From NCBI GenBank assembly GCA_934476455.1, contig CAKSNY010000029.1, forward strand, positions 1 to 36,035: 36,035 bases of DNA, read 5' to 3'. Position 1 is the stretch's first letter, and every line of letters starts with the position of its first letter. Positions 16,502-23,248 of this stretch are shown in pieces. The stretch comes from an uncultured Clostridia bacterium. Its GTDB lineage: Bacteria > Bacillota > Clostridia > UMGS1883. The translations under genes and the position numbers were made by a program. The notes beneath the pieces are model-generated. The model saw only the letters and a list, made by a program, of their open reading frames with translations, was not told the origin of the DNA and searched no databases.

Positions 16502-17608
16502 CTATCCTTGTATTCTTACAGGCAAAACCATAAACAGGTAACTGTCGTCGTCGGTGGAATTTATTATAAGAGGATTAAAGGGCGAATTCATTTTAAGCAT
16601 AATCCTTTCACCCTCGCATCTTGACGTTGCATCATGCAGATATTTATAGTTGAATCCTATCTCTATTTCCTCTCCGTAATAGTCACATTCCACAATATCG
16701 TTTACCGTTCCCAAAACGGTTTCACATCTTATCATTATTTTTTGGTTTTCAAACTTAAATTTAACGCAGTTTTTACTTACCTCGTCAATAATGGGCTCGA
16801 CACGTTCTATAGCCTTGTTAAAAGCAAAGCAATCCGTTTCGACAATATATTTATATTCCGTGGGAATGGTATTTTTGTAAGCGAAAAATTCGCCCTCTAT
16901 TAGCCTGGAGGTTAATATAATGCCGTTTCCCTCAAACAAAGCGTAATTTTCGGAAAATGATATTTTTATTTTTTCGTCGTTGTCGCTGCTTATTATTTTT
17001 ACAAGCTCGCCCTGTGTTTTTCCGGGAATTATAAGCTTTGCGTTTTTATTTTCCCCTTCAAGTTTCTTTTTTACAAGGGCAAGGCGGTAACCGTCCACAG
17101 AAGCAACCGTTAAAACATTATTTTCTATTTCAAAAAGAGAGCCCGTTAAAATTTTTCTTGCATTGTCCAAAGAAACGGCAAAAAGCGTTTTTCCTATAAT
17201 ATCCCTAAGCTCCCCGCAGGAAAGATTTATTGTGCTTTCCGAAGCAACAACCGGCGGCTGCGGGAACTCGTCCGCACTTAAGCCGATTATTTTATAATCG
17301 GAATTAAGGCAGTTTATGGAAACGTTCATTCTGTCATTAACCTTAATTTCACAAACATCGTCCGGAAGCTTTCTTACAATATCTGAAAACATTTTAGCGT
17401 TAAGAACTATTTTTCCTTCCGTTTCCACATTTGCGCTTACCGTTGTTTTTATGGATATTTCCAGATTATTGGCTATAAGCGTAAGGATGCCTCCCTTTGC
17501 TTCAAGCAATATACCTTCAAGATGAGGAATGGGTGACTTCTGCGCCACTGCCTTTGAAACTATGGAAACGGCTTCCGAAAGCTTTTTGGTGTTGCAGTAA
17601 AATTTCAT
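16502..17608 (-). CDS. dnaN: DnaN, DNA polymerase III sliding clamp (beta)
   Basis: A 368-residue beta clamp, three repeated clamp domains of about 120 residues each. The N-terminus MKFYCNTKKLSEAVSIVSKA and the C-terminus ending FMVLPVRIQG are typical; the C-terminal MPMR-type strand reads VLPVR. The dimer encircles DNA and tethers polymerases and repair enzymes that carry QL[SD]LF-type motifs, one of which occurs in the radical SAM protein at 30737. GGAG lies 7 bases before the ATG. The 184-base gap to dnaA may be part of oriC. Confidence 0.97.
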   Translation of the reverse strand: MKFYCNTKKLSEAVSIVSKAVAQKSPIPHLEGILLEAKGGILTLIANNLEISIKTTVSANVETEGKIVLNAKMFSDIVRKLPDDVCEIKVNDRMNVSINCLNSDYKIIGLSADEFPQPPVVASESTINLSCGELRDIIGKTLFAVSLDNARKILTGSLFEIENNVLTVASVDGYRLALVKKKLEGENKNAKLIIPGKTQGELVKIISSDNDEKIKISFSENYALFEGNGIILTSRLIEGEFFAYKNTIPTEYKYIVETDCFAFNKAIERVEPIIDEVSKNCVKFKFENQKIMIRCETVLGTVNDIVECDYYGEEIEIGFNYKYLHDATSRCEGERIMLKMNSPFNPLIINSTDDDSYLFMVLPVRIQG

Positions 17609-17792
17609 AATGATTCTCCGTTCGTTTATTATAAATAATAATATTTATTTAAAGAATAAGTAGTAATGTTAAAACTGTTAAAAATCCAAAAAACATAGAA
17701 TAGATACTGGTTTTTAAGGATTTTTCCTGTTAGAAAAAATGTTTATATAATTTAAAAACAAAATAACACTTTTGTTAATTAACAGCAAACTG
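17609..17792. other. dnaA-dnaN intergenic region, probable second oriC segment
   Basis: A very AT-rich gap with repeated TGTTA-type nonamers: 17667-17675 (TGTTAAAAC), 17676-17684 (TGTTAAAAA), 17728-17736 (TGTTAGAAA), and a palindrome TGTTAATTAACA at 17773-17784. Against the DnaA-box pattern TGTGNAWAA, TGTTAAAAA has one mismatch and the others two or more. TATAAT (minus strand, 17633-17628) may serve dnaN. In Bacillus the corresponding gap holds half of oriC. Confidence 0.5.
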
Positions 17793-19097
17793 TTAATTCT
17801 TCCCGTTTTTTATATCGTTCATAAGCCCTTCTATATTTATCTTAACGCTTATATCCTTTTCCATTTCGGCAGTAAGCTTTTTTATGGCGTAAAGAGCTGT
17901 GGTATGGTCCTTTCCGAATATTGCACCCGTTTTTGGAAGCGACATCTTTGTAATTTCCCTTATAATATATATGCAAACCTGCCTTGCGAAGGTTATATCC
18001 TTATTCCTTTTATCGGAATATATATCTTCTTTTTTAACGCTATAAAACTTTGCGCAACTGTCTATTATATATTCGGGGGTTATTTTTATTTCGCTTCCGT
18101 CGCCGTAATTTTTCAGCGCCTCCATAGCAACCTCTAAGGTAATATCCTTATTTATAAGACCGCGGTATGCTACAACACGGTTAAATACGCCCTCCAGCTC
18201 ACGAATATTTGATTTTACCTTTTGTGCTATAAATTCGATTATTTCGTCATTTACCGATATATTTTCATTTTGAGCTTTTTTTCTTAAAATGGCTATTCTC
18301 GTTTCATAGTCCGGCGGCTGAATGTCGCATATAAGCCCCCAGCCGAATCTGGAGCGCAGCCTTTCTTCAAGCGTTCTTATCTCATGCGGGGGACGGTCGC
18401 TGGACAAAACTATCTGCTTGTTAGCCTCATGCAGGGTGTTAAATGTGTGGAAAAACTCTTCCTCGGTTGTTGTTTTTCCGGCAATAAATTGTATGTCGTC
18501 CACCAAAAGAACGTCTATATTTCTGTATTTGTTTCTGAATTCCTGGTTTTTATTATCCTTTATAGAGTTTATAAGTTCGTTTGTAAAGGTTTCGGCACTT
18601 AAAAAAGCTATTTTTACATTAGGGTCGTTTTGTTTTATGTAATTTGAAATAGAGTGCATGAGATGCGTTTTTCCCAATCCGACACCGCCGTAAAGAAAAA
18701 GCGGGTTGTAGGCGTACGCGGGCGCCTCCGCAACGGCAAGTGCGGCAGACTGTGCAAACCTGTTTGAATTACCTACAACAAAATTGTCGAAAGTATATTT
18801 TTCGTATGTACTCATAGGCTCTGTCTTGGTATTTTCGTATACAGGTGAGGCAGACTGCGTTATAAAAACATTGAAAATTCTGCCTGTTATTACGTTAAGC
18901 GTATTTTTTATAAGGTCTTTATAACGCATTTCAACCATATTTTTAACAAGCGGACTTTCCACAGAAAGGGTAAAAGAAACGTTGTCCATGGAAACGGGCT
19001 TTAAAACCTTAATCCATGTTGAAAATCCGACGGGGGTAACCTCCCCCTCCAAAACAGAAAGACACTGCTCCCAAACACTGTTTAAATCATAATCCAT
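17793..19097 (-). CDS. dnaA: DnaA, chromosomal replication initiator
   Basis: A 434-residue AAA+ initiator that binds DnaA boxes in oriC and melts the origin. Domain I is at about 1-80 (WEQCLSVLEGEVTPVGFSTW). Domain III has Walker A GGVGLGKT at 137-144, and VLLVDDIQFIAGK as Walker B/sensor. The C-terminal helix-turn-helix carries the DnaA signature FGKDHTTALYAIKKL. AGGATG lies 7 bases before the ATG. It is transcribed away from rpmH, the standard Firmicute arrangement, and is followed by dnaN on the same strand. Confidence 0.98.
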   Translation of the reverse strand: MDYDLNSVWEQCLSVLEGEVTPVGFSTWIKVLKPVSMDNVSFTLSVESPLVKNMVEMRYKDLIKNTLNVITGRIFNVFITQSASPVYENTKTEPMSTYEKYTFDNFVVGNSNRFAQSAALAVAEAPAYAYNPLFLYGGVGLGKTHLMHSISNYIKQNDPNVKIAFLSAETFTNELINSIKDNKNQEFRNKYRNIDVLLVDDIQFIAGKTTTEEEFFHTFNTLHEANKQIVLSSDRPPHEIRTLEERLRSRFGWGLICDIQPPDYETRIAILRKKAQNENISVNDEIIEFIAQKVKSNIRELEGVFNRVVAYRGLINKDITLEVAMEALKNYGDGSEIKITPEYIIDSCAKFYSVKKEDIYSDKRNKDITFARQVCIYIIREITKMSLPKTGAIFGKDHTTALYAIKKLTAEMEKDISVKINIEGLMNDIKNGKN

Positions 19098-19260
19098 AAA
19101 AAAACATCCTAACCGTATAATAATGAAAAAAATTATTAACAGCCCTGTTAATAAAAACTGTTAAAAAGTGGTGTAAAACAGTAAAAAAAGCTTTTAAAGC
19201 TGTGGAAAAATCAAAAAATCGACATAAAAGCTGTGAAAAAACGTAAAAAAACATTAAAAA
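19098..19260. other. Probable oriC segment upstream of dnaA with DnaA-box-like nonamers
   Basis: Candidate boxes are TGTGGAAAA (19201-19209) and TGTGAAAAA (19232-19240), both fitting TGTGNAWAA, and three one-mismatch forms: TTATTAACA (19133-19141), TGTTAATAA (19146-19154) and TGTTAAAAA (19159-19167). All but the first have the same orientation. They lie between dnaA and its promoter; an AT-rich stretch continues at about 19290-19335. A bipartite origin with the dnaA-dnaN gap is typical of Firmicutes. No gene is seen in 19098-19454. Confidence 0.65.
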
Positions 19261-19271
19261 CACACAAGGCT

Positions 19272-19300
19272 ATTATACCAAAAAAAATTCAATAATTCAA
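19272..19300 (-). promoter_or_regulatory. Promoter of dnaA
   Basis: On the minus strand TTGAAT (19300-19295), 17 bp, TATAAT (19277-19272). The long 5' UTR to dnaA at 19097 runs through the DnaA-box-like cluster, which would allow autoregulation by DnaA. Confidence 0.78.
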
Positions 19301-19373
19301 CTATTATTTATAAGTAATTTAAATTATTATATGAAGAAAGGAGATTTTAAGGGATAAAAACGAAAAATAAATA

Positions 19374-19402
19374 TTGACAAAAAACTTAATTTTATGTATA
19401 CT
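19374..19402 (+). promoter_or_regulatory. Promoter of rpmH-rnpA
   Basis: TTGACA (19374-19379), 17 bp, TATACT (19397-19402), about 50 bases before rpmH. It is divergent from the dnaA promoter, with 73 bp between the two -35 elements. Confidence 0.88.
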
Positions 19403-19454
19403 GATGTAGTATGTCAGTAATGTCAAACCGAAACAGAAAGAGGAGGTGCACGGG

Positions 19455-19589
19455 ATGCTCAGAACATATCAGCCTAATGTAAGAAAGAGAAAAAAGGATC
19501 ACGGCTTCAGAAAGAGAATGAGTACCGCCAACGGCAGAAAGGTACTTAAAAGACGCCGTCAGAGAGGCAGACGCGTTCTTTCTGCCTAA
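19455..19589 (+). CDS. rpmH: Ribosomal protein bL34
   Basis: A 44-residue, very basic protein of the 50S subunit: MLRTYQPNVRKRKKDHGFRK and onward to a C-terminus of RGRRVLSA, the standard bL34 pattern at its standard length. AGGAGGTG at 19441-19448 gives ideal spacing to the ATG. It is the first gene of the rightward operon from the origin and precedes rnpA as in nearly all bacteria. Confidence 0.97.
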   Translation: MLRTYQPNVRKRKKDHGFRKRMSTANGRKVLKRRRQRGRRVLSA

Positions 19590-19616
19590 ACAGCAGAAAG
19601 AACAACGTCTTTTAAG
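19545..19616 (+). other. Nested inverted repeat across the rpmH-rnpA junction
   Basis: Inner stem GTTCTTTCTG (19575-19584) / CAGAAAGAAC (19594-19603); outer stem CTTAAAAGACG (19545-19555) / CGTCTTTTAAG (19606-19616). The outer 3' arm ends three bases before the rnpA ATG. There is no U-tract, so an RNA processing or translational element is more likely than a terminator. Confidence 0.7.
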
Positions 19617-19619
19617 AAA

Positions 19620-19964
19620 ATGAAAACTATTTCGTTAAAAAAAAACAGCGATTTTAAAAGGCTTTATTATCGCGGGCAAAGTATTGTAAAAAAAAGAATA
19701 GTAATTTATCTGAGAAAAAATAAATTTTCTTATAACAGAATGGGTATAACGGTTTCGCCGAAAGTTGGGTGTGCCGTTGTAAGAAACAGAGTAAGAAGAC
19801 TGATAAAGGAAAATTACAGACTTATCCCGAATAAAAAATACGGTTACGATTTGGTTGTTGTGGCACGCAGGTGTGCTGCTTTTTCGGATTATTACGGGAT
19901 AAAAAAGGATTTGGAAAGTGCGCTTTACGACGGCGGGCTTATAAAAAGGGATGAGAGTGATTAA
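19620..19964 (+). CDS. rnpA: RnpA, protein component of RNase P
   Basis: A 114-residue basic protein that helps the RNase P RNA bind precursor tRNAs. The signature RNR motif is present as AVVRNRVRRLIKENYR, with an N-terminal SLKKNSDFKRLYYRG and RMGITVSPKVG. The region before the ATG lacks a good ribosome site (only TAAG near it), and the upstream sequence can fold into the junction hairpin, so translation may be coupled to rpmH. Its end overlaps yidD. Confidence 0.95.
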   Translation: MKTISLKKNSDFKRLYYRGQSIVKKRIVIYLRKNKFSYNRMGITVSPKVGCAVVRNRVRRLIKENYRLIPNKKYGYDLVVVARRCAAFSDYYGIKKDLESALYDGGLIKRDESD

Positions 19965-20169
19965 AAATTTTGTATTATTTTTAATTAAGCTTTACAGAAA
20001 ATTTATTTCTCCGCTTAAAAGACCATGCTGCCGCTTTATACCAACCTGCTCGGAGTATGCCGTTTTGGCTGTTACGAAGTACGGTGTTATAAAGGGGCTT
20101 TATTTGTCTTTGAAAAGAATTTTGAGATGTAACCCGTTTTGTAAGGGAGGGTATGACCCCGTTCCCTGA
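19951..20169 (+). CDS. yidD: YidD, membrane protein insertion efficiency factor
   Basis: A 72-residue member of the YidD family (also called DUF37): FISPLKRPCCRFIPTCSEYA with the conserved cysteine trio, a central amphipathic region and a terminal CNPFCKGGYDPVP. It helps YidC-dependent insertion at the inner membrane. It overlaps rnpA by 14 bases, as is common. The ATG at 19951 directly abuts the purine run AAAAGGG; an in-frame GTG at 19957 has better spacing (6 bases) and may be the true start. Confidence 0.94.
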   Translation: MRVIKNFVLFLIKLYRKFISPLKRPCCRFIPTCSEYAVLAVTKYGVIKGLYLSLKRILRCNPFCKGGYDPVP

Positions 20170-20206
20170 AAAATTAAATTTTAAAAAGAAAGCGCAATAA
20201 GCTGTA

Positions 20207-20224
20207 GGGCATAATTATATGCCC
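20207..20224 (+). other. Hairpin in the yidD-yidC gap
   Basis: Perfect stem GGGCATA / TATGCCC with loop ATTA, about 20 bases before yidC and just upstream of its AAAGGAGA ribosome site. No U-tract follows, so it is not a typical terminator; it may influence yidC translation. Confidence 0.5.
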
Positions 20225-20244
20225 GTATTAAAGGAGAAAAGAAA

Positions 20245-21072
20245 ATGTATATACTTGCAGAACCGCTTGCTTATTTGATAAGACCCATTTATCATGCAAT
20301 CGGAAATTACGGACTTACGCTTATAATAGTAACACTTCTTATAAGGCTTGCCACAATACCTCTTACGGTTATGTCGCAGAAAAGTATGGCGAAGACGCAG
20401 CTTTTACAGCCTGAAATAGAAAAGCTTAATAAAAAATATAAAAACGACAAAGAAAAGCTTAGCATTGAAATGCAAAAGCTTTATACAAAAAACGGTGTAA
20501 ACCCGATGGGAGGATGCCTGCCCCTTGTTGTGCAGATGTTTGTTCTTTTTGGATTTATACGCGTTGTCTATTCGCCGCTTAAATATATATTGCAGCTTAC
20601 AAACGAAAATATAGAAGCAATAAGAAAAGGCGTGGGAGCGGCAAGAACCGTTTACGAGGTTACTCTGTGCGGTATGGACGGCGTTAAAGAACAAATTTTG
20701 GCGCTTGGAAAAAAACCGATAGATTTTGATTTTTTGGGAATTGACCTTACACAGATGCTTAAGGGAAATACGGGCGATATAAAAATGTGGATATTCCCTC
20801 TTTTGGCTGTTATAGCAACCGTTATAACGTCTTTAATGTCGAAAAATCAGATGAAAAACCAGGCGCAGACAAATGAAAGCGCAGCTTCGATGACAAATTC
20901 GATGATGATGATTATGCCTGTTATGACGGCTTACTTTACGTATATAATGCCGGCAGGAATGTCGCTTTATTGGTTTATATCTACATTTGCACAGATAATA
21001 CAGCAGGCTGTTATAAATAAGATAATAAAGAAAGAAACGGTCAAGGAAGCTGAAAGGAAGGATAAAAAATGA
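20245..21072 (+). CDS. yidC: YidC/Oxa1-family membrane insertase
   Basis: A 275-residue insertase with a short N-terminus, lacking the large periplasmic domain of Gram-negative YidC. About five hydrophobic segments are visible. Arg34 in LLIRLATIPL is the conserved groove arginine of TM1, followed by a cytoplasmic helical hairpin (QLLQPEIEKLNKKYKND). TM2 (GGCLPLVVQMFVLFGFIRV) and the last segments (MPVMTAYFTYIMPAGMSLYW) are typical. There is no obvious lipobox. The C-terminal tail is basic. AAAGGAGA precedes the ATG. It overlaps jag by four bases (ATGA). Confidence 0.96.
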   Translation: MYILAEPLAYLIRPIYHAIGNYGLTLIIVTLLIRLATIPLTVMSQKSMAKTQLLQPEIEKLNKKYKNDKEKLSIEMQKLYTKNGVNPMGGCLPLVVQMFVLFGFIRVVYSPLKYILQLTNENIEAIRKGVGAARTVYEVTLCGMDGVKEQILALGKKPIDFDFLGIDLTQMLKGNTGDIKMWIFPLLAVIATVITSLMSKNQMKNQAQTNESAASMTNSMMMIMPVMTAYFTYIMPAGMSLYWFISTFAQIIQQAVINKIIKKETVKEAERKDKK

Positions 21073-21761
21073 AAATAATTGAAAGAAGCGGAAAAACAAT
21101 AGATGAAGCCGTAGAGGCGGCGCTTGAAGAGCTCGGCGCTAAACGCGAAGACGTGGAAATAGAGGTTTTAAACGAGGGTAAGCGCGGAATACTTGGTATA
21201 GGCGCAGAGCTTGCTTCCGTCAGAGTTAAGATGGAGGAAAGCCCCGTAAGCAAGGCGGAGGACTATATAAAAAATATAGTTGAAAAGATTGGAATAAAGG
21301 CAGACTGCGAAGCAAAGTACGATGATGAAACCGTATATATAGAAATAAAGGGAGATTCCGAGGATATAGGCAGGCTTATAGGAAGGCGCGGAGATACGAT
21401 CGATTCGCTTCAGTATTTAACGTCGCTTGTCGTAAACAGAGGTGCCGAGGAATATATAAGGGTAACCGTAGATACGGAAAATTACCGCAGCAAAAGAGAA
21501 GAAACCCTTAAAAAGCTTGCCAAAAGGATGGCGGCACAGGTTTCAAAAACGCACAGAAATGTAAATTTGGAGCCTATGAACCCGAATGAAAGAAGAATTA
21601 TTCATTCTGCACTTCAGGAGTACAGAAATATAACTACCTATTCTACCGGGCAGGAACCCAACCGTTATGTTGTTATAACAACAAAAAAGAAAGAGTACGG
21701 AAGCGATTATGTTTCAAAGTATCGCTACAACCGTAAGGAGAACGAGCTTAAAACAGAGTAG
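21069..21761 (+). CDS. jag: Jag / KhpB, RNA-binding protein
   Basis: A 230-residue protein. The Jag-N domain is at about 1-52 (ERSGKTIDEAVEAALEELG, KRGILGIG). A KH domain has the GxxG-type loop GRLIGRRGDTIDSLQYL (about 99-115), and an R3H domain lies at about 150-208, with NPNERRIIHSALQEY. Such proteins bind many mRNAs and sRNAs and are linked to cell elongation and sporulation in Firmicutes. The ATGA overlap with yidC indicates coupled translation. The C-terminal extension (about 20 residues) is Lys/Arg/Tyr-rich. Confidence 0.94.
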   Translation: MKIIERSGKTIDEAVEAALEELGAKREDVEIEVLNEGKRGILGIGAELASVRVKMEESPVSKAEDYIKNIVEKIGIKADCEAKYDDETVYIEIKGDSEDIGRLIGRRGDTIDSLQYLTSLVVNRGAEEYIRVTVDTENYRSKREETLKKLAKRMAAQVSKTHRNVNLEPMNPNERRIIHSALQEYRNITTYSTGQEPNRYVVITTKKKEYGSDYVSKYRYNRKENELKTE

Positions 21762-21768
21762 AAGAGTG

Positions 21769-21816
21769 GGGGCTGTGTAAAAATCCGGTTGGCTTTTTAC
21801 AGCCCCTGTATTTTTT
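21769..21816 (+). terminator. Intrinsic terminator after jag
   Basis: GGGGCTGTGTAAAAA (21769-21783) pairs with TTTTTACAGCCCC (21794-21806) across a 10-nt loop with a 2-nt bulge; TTTTTT follows at 21811. It closes the rpmH-rnpA-yidD-yidC-jag operon and shares the GGGGCTGTG base with the clpC terminator. Confidence 0.85.
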
Positions 21817-21909
21817 AAAAAGATGTCGCATATGGGCGGCAAAACGTAAAAAATTTAATTTTCAAATAAAAGGCATAAGGAATTTTTCCGGTGCCTGCGG
21901 AGAATTGTT

Positions 21910-23232
21910 ATGGATACTATATGTGCAGTTGCCACGCCGCGCGGAAAAGGCGGAATAGCCGTTATAAGGGTAAGCGGTGAAAGTGCTTTAAATATAACGC
22001 AAAAGACGGTAAAAACAAATAAAAATATCTGTGAAATGAAAGGCTATACCATAACGCGCGGAAAGGCTTTTTATAAGGATAAAATAACCGACGACTGCCT
22101 TGTGTCGGTTTTTAAGGCTCCTAATTCCTTTACAGGCGAGGATGTGTGCGAAATAAGCTGCCACGGAAGCTTTTTAAGCTGCGATTTAATTATAAAGGCG
22201 CTTATAGAAAACGGCGCCCGCCTTGCAAATAAAGGCGAATTTACAAAACGTGCTTTTTTAAACGGAAAACTGAGCCTTACAGGTGCGGAGGCTGTTAAAG
22301 ACATAATAGAATCCAAAACGGAGAGGGCGCTTTATGCTGCGGTAAACCGTCTTGACGGCGGAATATCGAAAGAAATAAATGTGCTGAGAAACACTCTTTT
22401 GGATTTGCTGGCGGCAATACAGGTATCAAGCGATTTTCCGGATGAGGACATAGACTCTTTTGCGGGCGGAAAGCTTGAAGAAAAGCTTGAAAATATTTTA
22501 AACAAGCTTGATAATATGAAAAAAAGCGCACGCCTCGGTGAATTTTTAAACAACGGAATTGTGTGCGCAATATGCGGAATACCAAATACCGGCAAAAGTT
22601 CTCTTTTAAACAGCCTTTTAAAAAGAGAAAGGGCTATTGTAACCAATATTGCGGGAACAACGCGCGATATTGTGGAAGATTATTTGGATATAGACGGCAT
22701 TCCCGTAAAATTCGGCGACACTGCCGGCATACGTGAAAGTGAAGATGTTGTTGAGAAAAAGGGCGTTCAGAAAAGCTATGAATATATAAAAAACGCGGAT
22801 ATTTGCATTTTCGTAAAAGAGGCGGGCAGGGAGCTAAATGAAGAAGAAAATAAAATATTGGAAATAATTGGAAATAAACCGTGTATTAAAGCTGCTAACA
22901 AATGCGATATTTATGAAAACAACGAAAAAGATTATTTAAGCATTTGTGCAAAGAAAGGCGAAGGCACGGAAGATATAAAAAAAGCAATAAGCGATTTTGC
23001 CGGAACATCGCCCGCGGGGGCAATGATAGCAAACGAAAGGCAGTTTGAAGCCGTTGCCCGTGCAGGCGAAAGTGTAAAAAAAGCGCTTGAAACGGCAAAA
23101 AGCGGATTTTTCAGCGATTTGGCAGCAATAGATATAGAAAATGCCGTATCATTTTTGGGAGAGGCAGAGGGAATAAGCGTTAACCAGGAAACTGTGGACA
23201 GAATTTTTGAAAAGTTTTGCCTGGGAAAATAA
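21910..23232 (+). CDS. mnmE: MnmE, tRNA-modifying GTPase
   Basis: A 440-residue GTPase that, with MnmG, installs the (carboxymethyl)aminomethyl group on U34 of certain tRNAs. The N-terminal tetrahydrofolate-binding domain starts MDTICAVATPRGKGGIAVIR. The G domain has Walker A GIPNTGKS at 223-230, GTTRD (G2), DTAG (G3) and NKCD (G4). The C-terminus ends IFEKFCLGK with the conserved catalytic cysteine (Cys437). GGAG lies 7 bases before the ATG. First of mnmE-mnmG-rsmG. Confidence 0.96.
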   Translation: MDTICAVATPRGKGGIAVIRVSGESALNITQKTVKTNKNICEMKGYTITRGKAFYKDKITDDCLVSVFKAPNSFTGEDVCEISCHGSFLSCDLIIKALIENGARLANKGEFTKRAFLNGKLSLTGAEAVKDIIESKTERALYAAVNRLDGGISKEINVLRNTLLDLLAAIQVSSDFPDEDIDSFAGGKLEEKLENILNKLDNMKKSARLGEFLNNGIVCAICGIPNTGKSSLLNSLLKRERAIVTNIAGTTRDIVEDYLDIDGIPVKFGDTAGIRESEDVVEKKGVQKSYEYIKNADICIFVKEAGRELNEEENKILEIIGNKPCIKAANKCDIYENNEKDYLSICAKKGEGTEDIKKAISDFAGTSPAGAMIANERQFEAVARAGESVKKALETAKSGFFSDLAAIDIENAVSFLGEAEGISVNQETVDRIFEKFCLGK

Positions 23233-23248
23233 TTTCGGGGTGATTACG

